Positions 29,352 through 39,093 of a stretch of DNA of 44,668 nt are shown here, piece by piece. This DNA is from Fragilaria crotonensis (taxonomy: Eukaryota; Bacillariophyta; Fragilariophyceae; Fragilariales; Fragilariaceae), in the NCBI GenBank assembly GCA_022925895.1, contig JAKSYS010000519.1, forward strand, positions 1 to 44,668. Reading direction: 5' to 3'. Each line of letters begins with the position of its first letter. The first letter of the stretch is position 1. The notes beneath the pieces were generated by a model, which ran no database searches, was not told the DNA's origin, and saw nothing but the letters and a program-made list of their open reading frames with translations. The position numbers were made by a program, and so were the translations under genes.

Positions 29352-30239
29352 ATGGAGAAAGCACAAGGAACGGGCGAATCGATGCAGACGGTAACCAGAG
29401 TATCCGAATTGATCCAAATAGCTGACAATGGCAACTTACAAAGCAGCAATCAAAGTGTGAGACCCCATGGCTCACTGTCATTGATGGGGATACCACCACT
29501 CCATCCATTCATGACCCAGCATTCTACCCACGCCTTCCCTGCGGCATCTGCCATTCAGAGTCTTCGTCCCAATACGTTGAGTGTCAATGCTATACAGCAG
29601 GCAGTCCATGCCTTGAGACGAGCAGACCTTGTCCACAATTTGAACTGGTCGCCTCCCTCGAATCTCGCCTCGTCCGCAGGACTCTACGCAGACATTGCCG
29701 TGCGAAACGGCCATTCGTTATCTCCCCTCAACTCGATCGATGTCATGAGCCAAGTGCTGATCTCACAGACAAGACGTAGCCCACGTTTCCATCTTCCCCA
29801 CGAGCACACGCTTTTATCAGCATCCGAAGCACCACCAACAGCATCTGCTCTTCGACAACCGGCCTTGCCAACATCGATCTCGAGAGGATTGACGACCGGG
29901 GGGATTGAAAAACGATCATTTCCCATCATTCTTCACAGAGCCCTTCACGAACTCGATAGACTTCCCGGAGGTAGCGATGTTGCTGCATTTCTCCCAGATG
30001 GTCGTTCCTTTTGCATCAGGGATCATCAAGAGTTCGCTGACTTGGTGCTTCCCGTCTTTTTCCCCAAGATGAAGGGGTATGCAAGTTTTCAGCGGCAGCT
30101 GAATTTGTACGACTTCAAACGTGTTGGAGGAATGGGACCCGATCGAGGCTGCTACCAGCACAGTCTGTTTCATCGAGACTATCCAGATTATTTGACCGTC
30201 ATGAAACGACGAAAGATTAAGGGACCTTCGAGCGTTTGA
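29352..30239 (+). CDS. HSF-E: heat-shock-factor-type protein (tandem paralogue of HSF-D)
   Basis: ATG at 29352 gives 295 residues, the same length as HSF-D. Domain order matches HSF-D: conserved N-terminal block (ELIQIADNGN, MTQHSTHAFPAASAIQS, VNAIQQAVHALRRADLVHNL), linker, then the HSF DNA-binding domain from residue 190 with KGYASFQRQLNLYDF and ending KRRKIKGPSSV. A Tyr replaces the Phe found in the other copies just before ASFQRQ. There is no HR-A/B region. Differences from HSF-D are spread through the N-terminal third and the last 60 residues, while the middle 241 bp are identical at the nucleotide level. Confidence 0.93.
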   Translation: MEKAQGTGESMQTVTRVSELIQIADNGNLQSSNQSVRPHGSLSLMGIPPLHPFMTQHSTHAFPAASAIQSLRPNTLSVNAIQQAVHALRRADLVHNLNWSPPSNLASSAGLYADIAVRNGHSLSPLNSIDVMSQVLISQTRRSPRFHLPHEHTLLSASEAPPTASALRQPALPTSISRGLTTGGIEKRSFPIILHRALHELDRLPGGSDVAAFLPDGRSFCIRDHQEFADLVLPVFFPKMKGYASFQRQLNLYDFKRVGGMGPDRGCYQHSLFHRDYPDYLTVMKRRKIKGPSSV

Positions 30240-30384
30240 GTTCAAGTATTTCTTGGAATGGGAGTGACATAAACTAAGTTTCATTGATTGCTAATGGTTC
30301 CCGAGGGATTGGTCTTCATCACTTCGAATACGTGTTGTTATACAATTAACATCTTCGTACAGAAGCGACCGCTACACTTTTTCA

Positions 30385-31056
30385 ATGATTCAATTTACGC
30401 GTTGTAACGGCGCACGCCTTGGTTCTGCAGAAAGCAACGATTTTCAACTCGTTATTTCGATCTTCTTTGGGTTTTCTGCGGATGATGTGGACTCCCGTCC
30501 ATCACCTCGCAGAATGCTAGATCCTTTGCTCTTTCTACTCTTTATTTCTACAATCCCACCATCTCTGGTCGCTAATCCAGCACGAGGGGTAGTAACTAGT
30601 GGTGTGAGAAGATCGATTGTAGTTGGAGAAGCTGCAGCATATCTAATTCATACTACTAGTTTTTTTATGATCCCCTTGGTACCTACCTGCGACGAAAAAG
30701 GAGACATGGAAATGCAGTTCGTGAATCAAGTGATTCATTTGCATAGTAGTGCTACAACACTCCATACAAGCAGAAATGCAGAGCAAAAGGCGAGAGGACT
30801 ACGGCTGCAACGGGGGATGAGATGTTCGTTGTTGTGCTGTTGCATAAACGATGGGGGGGAGTACTCCAATACGTTGTTTAAAATAGCAAGGCGAATCATA
30901 GATTTCTTCGCACTTTCGTCGAATCATAGATTTCTTCGCACTTTCGTCGAATCCAAGGTCATAGGTTGCCATCAGGCGTTTCGACCTGGTTCCATCTGTT
31001 CGGTGGTCTTCTGTCGAATTCTGTTTCTTACAGAAGAGTGTACGTATCTCTGCTGA
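30385..31056 (+). CDS. Hypothetical ORF, doubtful
   Basis: An ATG frame of 223 codons with no recognisable domain. Its first codons overlap the conserved 3'-flank word ttcaatgattca that also follows HSF-C and HSF-D, where it is not coding. A hydrophobic stretch (MLDPLLFLLFISTIPPSL) could suggest a signal peptide if translation began at 30514. A perfect 28-bp tandem duplication inside it (30898-30953) adds 28 bases, not a multiple of three, so the frame is not under visible constraint there. I think it is probably not a gene. Confidence 0.2.
   Translation: MIQFTRCNGARLGSAESNDFQLVISIFFGFSADDVDSRPSPRRMLDPLLFLLFISTIPPSLVANPARGVVTSGVRRSIVVGEAAAYLIHTTSFFMIPLVPTCDEKGDMEMQFVNQVIHLHSSATTLHTSRNAEQKARGLRLQRGMRCSLLCCCINDGGEYSNTLFKIARRIIDFFALSSNHRFLRTFVESKVIGCHQAFRPGSICSVVFCRILFLTEECTYLC
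30898..30953. repeat. Perfect 28-bp tandem duplication
   Basis: Two exact copies of a 28-base unit beginning atagatttcttcgcac and ending tcgaatc, preceded by an extra cgaatc (30892-30897). Confidence 0.92.
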
Positions 31057-31335
31057 GTACTCATAAATATCTATGTACTAAAGTGCACCAGTTTCTCGGA
31101 CTTCGTCAAATAACGAATTCTTATTATAGCCAACACACTTGGTCTTTCTACATATTTACTCGTATGACACGACGCGCGTTCGTGTCCGTGGGATTTGGTC
31201 CCAAAAACCGATTGCGCTGGCGTCGTCTTGCATTCAAAACATATTAGAACCTACAGAGGATTCTGATACAATACAATACTAGACACTACTAGACAGTAGA
31301 CAGTACATGGCCTGAAAGTACGCGAGTAACTATTT

Positions 31336-31731
31336 ATGGAACGCGTAGCTCGTGTGGCAGTGTCTACTTTCGCCACACGGAATCTCGACTTTCAACTCTC
31401 AACCACGCGCATTGCGTCTGTGGGAGGTCCGGCAACGGAGTTTCCTATGAATACTCTTAACTCCTACATGCAAAGAATACACTACGAGAGGTGCGTTGCC
31501 GGACCTTTCCTAGGGCGACATCCTGGAAATGTCCTCCACATACACCACAGGTGCACAGTCGATGGAGGTCCAAAAAGTTCCAAGCTTCGCAGCGAACTTT
31601 GGTGCGTACGGATCAATTCCGACGGTACAATACTTATTTTGTCGCAGCAAACCCGAACACAATACGTTCCATTCAAAACGATTGATTTGTTGATTCACGG
31701 TATTCCAAGAGCATCTACAACATCTCTGTAG
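31336..31731 (+). CDS. Hypothetical 131-aa ORF directly upstream of the next gene
   Basis: ATG at 31336, stop at 31731, ten bases before the ATG of the following gene and preceded by tatttat. The product (MERVARVAVSTFATRN..., ending PFKTIDLLIHGIPRAS) has no recognised domain. Its composition is protein-like, but the frame could be a chance ORF in the 5' leader of the downstream gene. A short inverted repeat (ggtccggcaac at about 31427, gttgccggacc at about 31495) lies within it. Confidence 0.3.
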   Translation: MERVARVAVSTFATRNLDFQLSTTRIASVGGPATEFPMNTLNSYMQRIHYERCVAGPFLGRHPGNVLHIHHRCTVDGGPKSSKLRSELWCVRINSDGTILILSQQTRTQYVPFKTIDLLIHGIPRASTTSL

Positions 31732-31741
31732 CCTTGTAACC

Positions 31742-32756
31742 ATGGTCTTTCGAAAGCTACAACGCAAACGTCAAAAGAAAGTCGACCGACATGAGGAAAG
31801 CCGGCGACGTCGGAGAGAAGGAATGTTGGGAAATACCGGCCGCAGGCCCAGCATTATGCGCGTTGCCAGTTTGGAGGACTCCTTACATAGACAGGGCCTG
31901 GCATCTTCCCAGAGTGGGTCGGACGGATCGCAAAGGCGACGGGTCGAGTTTGGAGAGATTTGTATTCGTGATTTTGAACGTATAGCCACAGACAACCCCT
32001 CGGTTAGTCGGGGTGTGCCCATTGGGTAAGTTCGATCATTGTGGTCCTACCGAGGACATTTCGTCAGTAATGCCCCCAAGTATGCACGATGCGCGACTCA
32101 CCGTGTTATTTTTTTCGCGATCAAAATTTATCTGCTTGACACCCGAACGTGTTATCAAATCCTCTTCTTCGTCGGATCATACACGCAACAGTATTGGATG
32201 GCAATATATTCAGTATGAGCAAATTCGCATTGATGACTATGAAAACAATCGACAGAAAAGGACTAAAGCTGAAATGGTCATGTCAGCTGATGATCGCCAA
32301 TGGATACTACGGAAAGAGTGGGAAATAAGTCAAAAAGAAATTGCTGCGGCTGTGCGGCAAGCGATCAAGGTCAAGAATCAAAGGCGACAAACTATTATCA
32401 TGGAAGGAGATGTGTTCTGGAGTCGAATTAGGAGAGCCATGGAGGTGTTTGAAGACTGTGTCAAACCTATTACCAATGCTTGGAAGACTGACGATGAACA
32501 GCTAGATTGGATGGACGTTGCACCAGAACACGCACAGACCAGCTCGTTGGATGCTACAAGGCACAGAGGTGCGACTTTTATTATTGACGATGAACAAGCG
32601 GACGGATCACCCGATGTGGCGAAAAGTAATGATTCGGACTTTGGACCTATCCCTGATGGGGACCCATCCTTGCGCAAACAGGAATCAGCCATTCATGACC
32701 GTGAAGAGGAACAAGAGGATACTGTTGACACGTCAATGTCCTCTTGTGTGGGATAA
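31742..32756 (+). CDS. Diatom-type family protein of unknown function, two exons
   Basis: Exons 31742-32025 and 32192-32756, joined by a 166-bp intron with donor GTAAGT and acceptor CGCAACAG; the splice restores VPIG|IGWQY in frame. The product is 282 residues. A basic N-terminus (RKLQRKRQKK) is followed by the signature VEFGEICIRDFERIATDNPSV, SRGVPIGIGWQY, then IDDYENNRQKR and SQKEIAAAVRQAIKVKNQRR. This combination recurs in many predicted diatom proteins (from memory), where function is unknown. The C-terminal 100 residues are acidic and Ser/Asp-rich. No targeting signal or membrane segment is evident. Confidence 0.8.
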
Positions 32757-33952
32757 AGTGGATGCCTCAGTTTTGATCTTTTAACGATGATGGCTGCTCG
32801 GTGCAGGGCATATGCCATCCGCTCGCTGCACGTGCATATTCTTATGGATTTAGGTGAGGCTGTGCTTGCGACACATGCGTGTATACTCGTACGCTCGGCA
32901 AACAATTTTGGTACATCATGGAAATCAGATGGTTTTGAACTGATTCCCAGTTTTGGACAAGTGCAAATTTCGATGACAAACGCGCTAATCATGTTGTTAA
33001 TTACAAAACCGCCAACTTGAATCGCACTACTGTACGTCACATTATTTCGACTTTCGATAAGTAGTCGTAATTCGCTAGATTCTACTGGAGTATATCAGAA
33101 CATTTCTATTCGGATGGGCCAATTTGCGTATCATAGAGTCCTCGCATGAGTGCAGTGCAATGTCCCCAGTGTCATCGTCGAATCCTCAAAAAGACCTCGT
33201 GATCCTGTACTGAAGCAAATGACTACTATGAGTTCTGCTGTATTTAGGGTTCGGACTGCAAGGATAGCATCCCGTCATGTCAGTGCCGTCCAGGGACAAG
33301 AACCAAGCAGAGGGTACCCTCCACACGGAGGCGTGGCGACGCTGGTATGTTCCAATTCTAACAAGTGCAATCCATGCAACAAAATGATAACAACGTCTCC
33401 GTCACCTCTGGAGCAACTTTTCGCACCATACACCCTCAGCTTGGGTAGGATGTCCTCCATAATGTAAATGCTAATCCAAGAGATATCTATCAACACTTGT
33501 CGCGACGGCTGTCTTCCCAGACCTTCTAAGAATAGGCGTACCATGATGCTCTTGATGAGCTTCAGTAAGTACGTATAATCCTTCCAGCACTATTGCACTC
33601 GAAGTAGTACCACGTACCTCACATCACCATGTGCTTGTTACGGAAAGATTTAGCGTAGACTTAAAGTAGTAGTACTCCGTTGTCAATACTCCATGCAGAT
33701 GTTGGACTTGGCATCTGCGCCATAACATGGAATCGTCTAAGCTGTACACATGTGGATACACGTATTTGATACCTCTATACTATGGAGTAATGCGCTATAG
33801 GTACCGACTGCGACTGTCAGAAACAGACGATTATTGAAGCTTCGTCATGATATCAACAGAATTCCAGGTGCGTCCGGTGTCTGTCTACTCGAGTACTAGT
33901 AGTATATGTGAAAGTTCACTAACGCTTAAACCTACCTGAATATGCGGACATA
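32757..33952. other. Intergenic region
   Basis: About 1.2 kb between convergent genes. ATG frames at 32787-33020 and 33150-33467 lack any domain and are not called. Nothing else recognised. Confidence 0.4.
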
Positions 33953-34648
33953 CTAGCTTCTCAAGTAGTCACGGCCAGCATTCGCTGCGCTCTTCAATTC
34001 TTGTTGAACCAGATAATCTGTAAATCCCCCCAATCGACGGGACGGCGACCCATTCAACAATCCGACCTGAAGTCTCCAAGAGAGTAGAGACATTTCTGCA
34101 GGAGAGGCGATGGGAAGGCTTTGCGATGCTGCCACGTGTCCCAACAAAGAGTCCTCAGAGCACATTGCACCCATGACAGGGTAGAGTTCCATGGATGGTC
34201 TTGTGAAGGCGGAACCTTGATGCAGTGATCGCCTCGACAACAGATGGGCAATCATCTCGCGAAGTTCCCGGATTTCGTCACGCAGTTGGGAGTTCTCAGC
34301 CTCAATCGCAGTGGATCGCGACGATTGGTCCCTAACTGTGGCTTGCAACTCGGAAATCATCTTCTTGCGCCGTAGATAAGACGCTCTCGCAGCTTCTCGA
34401 TTGGCAAGAATCCTTTGCAACTTCTTCTGGCGCATAGTCACTTGCGGAGTATCATCCGGGACATCAAATGTCCCATTGTCGTCGTCGCCGTCGTCTGAAA
34501 TGCGAATGACAAGTGAGGGAGTGGCATTCGTCGCCTCCAAATCCATGCTCGTTTGTGGCATATTTGTGGGCGTGTATCCGTTCACGGCACCTTGTTGCCT
34601 CTTTGTGTTGTCGTCCTGCGTGTTGCTAACTTTGGTTTGCAAATCCAT
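33953..34648 (-). CDS. bZIP transcription factor with atypical basic region
   Basis: The first ATG in frame is at 34646-34648, giving 231 residues; the frame is open 30 codons further upstream from a GTG. The basic region is KKLQRILANREAARASYLRR at about residues 75-94. The zipper follows with heptad d-positions L, Q, I, L, L, L through ELQATVRDQ, EAENSQLRDEIREL and REMIAHLLS. The usual signature is N-x7-R; here the eighth residue after Asn83 is Tyr91 instead of Arg. The N-terminus is acidic (DDGDDDNGTFD) and the C-terminus has no recognised domain. It should be a nuclear DNA-binding dimer. No intron is needed. Confidence 0.88.
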   Translation of the reverse strand: MDLQTKVSNTQDDNTKRQQGAVNGYTPTNMPQTSMDLEATNATPSLVIRISDDGDDDNGTFDVPDDTPQVTMRQKKLQRILANREAARASYLRRKKMISELQATVRDQSSRSTAIEAENSQLRDEIRELREMIAHLLSRRSLHQGSAFTRPSMELYPVMGAMCSEDSLLGHVAASQSLPIASPAEMSLLSWRLQVGLLNGSPSRRLGGFTDYLVQQELKSAANAGRDYLRS

Positions 34649-35442
34649 GCTTGAGAAGAGAACTGTATTATTTTGTTCTGCAAGGTTTCGTGCCAAGGTG
34701 TAATACGTGTGAACAGTCTGTTGTCGTTGCAACGACACTTCAAGTTTCTCAAGTGCGTATCATTTGAAGTAGCCCTGCCAAACGGCGTTTGTTCTTCGAA
34801 TGTCAGCGTTGACATTGTGGTCATTCTTGTCCCACGTAACTCGTGCGTATTGATACGATTAGAACAATTTTGACGTTTCATTGTTTCACATAAATGTTCT
34901 TGACACTATTCTAAGAACGTTCTCGACAAGATTCTGAGTTAGGCAAAGTTTATTTGCAGAACAGCACTTTCAGAATACAAAGGCAAGGTTGTTCCTCGCC
35001 TTCTTGACATGATTCGTGTTTTAACATTTTTTATGTTGGATTGTAGGTGAAGCTTACCTGGTTGTCTATCGTGACATGACACATGACACAAACGTTTTCA
35101 TCGTAAGTGTTTATTATAGACATATTATATTGTATATATATACACGAGGAAGTCAACTCGTCTCAAGGCTCCGGTGTTAGATATGGAATTATTGGTGACA
35201 CGTGGTGGAGTGTTAATGGTGGAGTTCGACGGCGTTCTCGTTTCTGCCGGACCTCCAGCCATTGACAAATAGTCTGTGTATGCATACATCATACTGTGTA
35301 TGATAGAATGTAGACCCACAGGCGAACCAGTACGCCGAGTAAACTTAGTACTTAGCTACAGTACTCAAGTGAAGTACTGGTACCAGGGTACAGTATTTCC
35401 CTGCAGTGATGGAAAGACTTACGACACGATGTCAGAATCACC
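34649..35442. promoter_or_regulatory. Divergent promoter region of bZIP and methyltransferase-like gene
   Basis: The two genes point away from each other across about 790 bp. A tatatatata stretch lies near 35127-35143. A GTAC cluster (tagtactta, cagtactca, aagtactggtaccagggtacagta) covers 35325-35395, within 120 bp of the methyltransferase-like ATG. Confidence 0.4.
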
Positions 35443-36219
35443 ATGGAAGAAATGCAGCAAGAAAACAAACGAACAACTGAGTTGAAACAACACAAAGAAG
35501 AAGCAGAAGAAGAACAAGTGCACCGAGGAGATGAAGAAGTACCAGAAATTGCTACTACGAGTAGTACCCGTCATGGGGCTCGGAATCAGCACCGTCACAA
35601 GCATTTTTGCAAGTGGATCATGGACAGGTTTCCCTGGTTGACCGAGGGTGATTTGGTGATGGATGTGGCCGGGGGCAAGGGAGAACTCGCGGCGAGACTT
35701 GCCATTTGTCACCGCTTGAACGTACTGTTGGTGGATCCGAGGCGTGCCAATGTCTTGCAAACATTCCAATCCTTGGTATTTCCGAAACTGCCCAAGAAAC
35801 ACCAGCAACGCATCGAGGAGAAATGTCGGGAGGATCCAGCCTTTTTAGTACAAGTGTTTCATGAGAGATTTGGACAGTTGGAAATATGCTTTGATGAGTC
35901 GACCCTGCAATCAAATCATCAGCTACGCGATGCTCTGCAACGATGCAAGCTTATTATTGGCATGCACTCGGACGGGGCTACGGAATATATTGTCAATGCG
36001 GCCCTGCACTACGGCAAACCCTTTGTTGTTGTGCCATGCTGTGTTTTTCCGAATCTCTTTAATCAGCGTTTCTTAATTAATAATAATGGGGAAAAGATTC
36101 CAGTACGAACTCATGCACAATTTTGCGAGTTCTTACTGGAGAAGGACAAACGGCTTCGTCGAGAAATTCTTCCCTTTCAAGGTCGCAATGTTGCCATAGT
36201 GTGGAACGGCCAAACTTGA
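35443..36219 (+). CDS. SAM-dependent methyltransferase-like protein
   Basis: ATG at 35443 gives 258 residues, no intron. After a charged E/Q/K-rich N-terminus (about 45 residues) come HKHFCKWIMDRFPW and GDLVMDVAGGKGELAARLA, a glycine-rich SAM-binding motif I, with LLVDPRR as the following strand. The C-terminal half has LIIGMHSDGATEYIVNAALH and KPFVVVPCCVFPNLF. That pattern belongs to a family of uncharacterised eukaryotic methyltransferase-like proteins seen in algae and plants (from memory). Substrate unknown. The ending PFQGRNVAIVWN looks complete. No targeting signal is seen. Confidence 0.75.
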   Translation: MEEMQQENKRTTELKQHKEEAEEEQVHRGDEEVPEIATTSSTRHGARNQHRHKHFCKWIMDRFPWLTEGDLVMDVAGGKGELAARLAICHRLNVLLVDPRRANVLQTFQSLVFPKLPKKHQQRIEEKCREDPAFLVQVFHERFGQLEICFDESTLQSNHQLRDALQRCKLIIGMHSDGATEYIVNAALHYGKPFVVVPCCVFPNLFNQRFLINNNGEKIPVRTHAQFCEFLLEKDKRLRREILPFQGRNVAIVWNGQT

Positions 36220-36648
36220 GAATTCGAAAGGAAGGGATGCCTTCGAGATGATGCAAAGAAACTAACATGATACTGGGGGGCTCTGCGAAGCTTTCGTAGC
36301 ATTCCTTCGTTTCACACATTTATTTTGCGTGTCGGATTGGGATCTCCTGCATGGCACCACTGGAGGAGGCCTGGTTGATGATCCGTACATCGATATTGCT
36401 TTGACAGGAAAGTCGTGTCCTTCAGTTGCGGAGTGGGGGTTTGTGGGGGGGGCGCCTCCAATCATGAGGAATATGTTCGTCAATGTTGCTGGCCTCGTCG
36501 AATAAATCGACCATATCGTCAATCAGGACCAGGAGAAAAGAAGTTTCCTTTCCAGGCGTGGATTCTGGCGATGAGGTTTCAAATTGATCGGAGGCCTCCT
36601 TTTGTACAAATGATAAACCAAGTTCTTATATTATGATACAGAAAAAGG
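36220..36648. other. Convergent spacer
   Basis: About 430 bp between the stops of the methyltransferase-like gene and the histidine kinase. A G-rich run (gtttgtggggggggcg) lies near 36438. No gene seen. Confidence 0.4.
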
Positions 36649-39093
36649 TTACAGATTATGTTTCCCCGCCTGCGCTGACCGCAGCTCGTTAATGATTTCA
36701 GCGTTGGCAGGGATAGGTTTCTGCCATGTCCAGTCGGCACCGGCCTCTATGAATTGAGAATTCAGTTCGTTTCCAGAGCTTCCAATGATAATGGCATCAT
36801 TCTTCAAGCGCCGCATCTCTCGAACCACTTGGGTGCCATGCATGACGCCACCGGCTTCTTCCATGTACTGGTCAACAACTATGACATCAAAATTACTGTT
36901 GGCGCAAATCTCCAACGCTTCTTCTCCAGTGCAAGCCTCAGTGATTGTACAATTCGGAGCAATTTTCTGCGACAAACGACGCTTCAGCATTCTTCGATTT
37001 ATACTCAAATCGTCGACAATCAAGAATGACAATGCTTCTTCAATAACTTCTGCCTCCGCTGAAGCTTTCTCTCCAGCATCATCTGGTTCAATGCAGGCGG
37101 TTAATGGCAACAGGACGACGCAATTGGTCCCCGGTTGGACAGTGGGATCGCTCTCAAAGTGAATTGTCCCATTCATGAGCGTAACAATGTGCTTCACGAT
37201 TGCGAGACCAAGCCCACTACCGGGGGCTGATCCTCGTTGGACAAATCTCTCAAACATCATCTCTTGCTGATCCTTAGGAATGCCCGGACCAGTATCGATG
37301 CATTCAATCTTGACCATGTCCTCTTCCCAACCAACGGAAAGTGTTATAGAACCCACCGATGTGTACTTCATGGCATTTGTAACAACATTAGTCAGCACTT
37401 GTTGAAGTCTGTGCATGTCAGCGAGGACCCAGTCCCGATCCGTAGTCCTTAGATCGACTAGAAATGCAACTCCCTCCTTGACCCCTGGTAGCAGCATCGT
37501 ATGAACGCTCAACACGAACGCACTGAGTGACATTGGTTTTGGATTTAGCTGCATTTTCCCTTCTTCCATCTTGCGAACATCCAAAAGGTTGTTCATTATC
37601 GATGCCATAAAGTCTGTACAGAGCTGCATACCAGCAATAAGATCGCGAGCTGATTCTGGAACATCGTCAGGCATGGTCCGGAGTGCGCTGTCGATCGCAC
37701 CCAGGGGATTGCGGAGTTCGTGAGCAAAATATGCCGTCATATTTCGCTCAGTTTCCACAGATGCTTCTTGAGCTAGTGAGGATGCTACCATCTCGAGCTG
37801 CTTCTGTCTCTGAACAAGAGTCACATAGACAAGAATAGAGATGCAAAGTGAGAGCGTGACGCAGACCGTGATAATGACTGCCTTCACAATGTGCACCTGG
37901 GCATCATTGTACACCACAGTGATTTCCCATTCATTGTTTGTTGTCTGAAGAGCTTTCGACACCACGTGCCCACCTTCGTTTCTGGAGCAGAAGTACTTCG
38001 TCTCGGCAAGAACGACAACGGTTTCATCGTACGCATTGGATGTTGCGTTGAAATTTCGATCCGTGCGTGTCAACTGGAACTCCATCCCTCGATCCGCAAA
38101 GCTTTGATAAATGTCACTGCGAGTAACCAGCGCTTCCCAGTTGATGAGGGCCGTTGCGAATCCCCATTTGTTGTGCGTGATCCCGTCGACTTGAATCGTA
38201 TTGTTCGGATCTGCAATGGGCAGCCGTGCGATAAAGGCCTTCTCCACAGCAGCATCACACGTGACGTCTCGACACTGCCTGAGTTTCAATGGACCAGCAA
38301 TCGACACTGTATCCTTTGCAAACGTCGACTTGGCAATAAAGCTATTGGCTGGGTCCACAAAGAGGTCGAGACCACGTACGGGGGTATTGTTCAAGACAAT
38401 GCCATTTTGAAAATCTTCCGTGTTAACAAGTGGATAGAGCAAACAAATGACAGCGGCGGGGGCGAGTTGCAGGTTGACCAATACTCCTTCCATTTTGGCA
38501 TTAGCCTTGATTCTTGCAGCAATATGATCGAATCCCCGCATCAAGGCAGGATTATCGCAAACACCAGTAATGTTTCGATGAGTGTAAGGACCGCCAGGCT
38601 GACTTGGTGGGTTGAACGGCAGAGCCCCTTCCGTTCCAGCAATTCCAACTTTTTTAGGCAGGTTGTGAAAGAGCGAGAGCTCCACAGCAAACTGTGCGAT
38701 GGAGAAGAGAGGCAGGATTGCAAGATTGAGCTGATTCGAAAACCATTCTCCCGTTTCAGTTGCGAGATCCAGCGCTTGGCTTTCTTCCTCTCGTTCTTGA
38801 GCACTGGAGAGGACCACGCTAACAGCAATACTTGCTGCCAATAGGACGCTAAAGATAAAGATCGAAATTCCCAGTATAAACTTGTGCTTGTACATGTGAC
38901 TCCATACGTTGCGGCAACCACAGATGCGACATTGGCATGACCGTGACAGTAATGGCCCCCAAAATGTAGCAGTCTTCTGTCGTTTGTTGCCTTTGAAGCC
39001 CCTCGGAATTGAGAATGCTGCAACCTTTCTTGCTGAATGTCCTGTGGCGCATCCCTGTTCGAGATCATCTGTCATGCTGTCTGTTGTGGTCAT
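36649..39093 (-). CDS. CHASE-domain hybrid histidine kinase
   Basis: ATG at 39091-39093 gives 814 residues in one exon. A cytosolic Cys-rich N-terminus (CQCRICGCRNVW) precedes membrane segment 1 at about 72-96. The external region to about 404 is a CHASE-type sensor (MRGFDHIAARIKAN, LQLAPAAVICLLYPL, RGLDLFVDPAN). Membrane segment 2 is at about 405-427. HisKA follows with the phospho-accepting His458 in AHELRNPLGAID. The ATPase domain has the N box NVVTNAMKY (near 569), DTGPGIP (near 600) and GSGLGLAIVKHI (near 625). A receiver domain ends the protein: LIVDDLSINRRML (near 690), likely phospho-acceptor Asp741 in IVVDQYM, and Lys792 in WQKPIP. It should sense an extracellular small ligand and relay phosphate internally. 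No HPt partner is in the window. Confidence 0.95.
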   Translation of the reverse strand: MTTTDSMTDDLEQGCATGHSARKVAAFSIPRGFKGNKRQKTATFWGPLLSRSCQCRICGCRNVWSHMYKHKFILGISIFIFSVLLAASIAVSVVLSSAQEREEESQALDLATETGEWFSNQLNLAILPLFSIAQFAVELSLFHNLPKKVGIAGTEGALPFNPPSQPGGPYTHRNITGVCDNPALMRGFDHIAARIKANAKMEGVLVNLQLAPAAVICLLYPLVNTEDFQNGIVLNNTPVRGLDLFVDPANSFIAKSTFAKDTVSIAGPLKLRQCRDVTCDAAVEKAFIARLPIADPNNTIQVDGITHNKWGFATALINWEALVTRSDIYQSFADRGMEFQLTRTDRNFNATSNAYDETVVVLAETKYFCSRNEGGHVVSKALQTTNNEWEITVVYNDAQVHIVKAVIITVCVTLSLCISILVYVTLVQRQKQLEMVASSLAQEASVETERNMTAYFAHELRNPLGAIDSALRTMPDDVPESARDLIAGMQLCTDFMASIMNNLLDVRKMEEGKMQLNPKPMSLSAFVLSVHTMLLPGVKEGVAFLVDLRTTDRDWVLADMHRLQQVLTNVVTNAMKYTSVGSITLSVGWEEDMVKIECIDTGPGIPKDQQEMMFERFVQRGSAPGSGLGLAIVKHIVTLMNGTIHFESDPTVQPGTNCVVLLPLTACIEPDDAGEKASAEAEVIEEALSFLIVDDLSINRRMLKRRLSQKIAPNCTITEACTGEEALEICANSNFDVIVVDQYMEEAGGVMHGTQVVREMRRLKNDAIIIGSSGNELNSQFIEAGADWTWQKPIPANAEIINELRSAQAGKHNL

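Noticed and set aside
33150-33544. ORFs of 105 (+) and 89 (-) codons
   Set aside because: No recognisable motif or context; not enough to call a gene.
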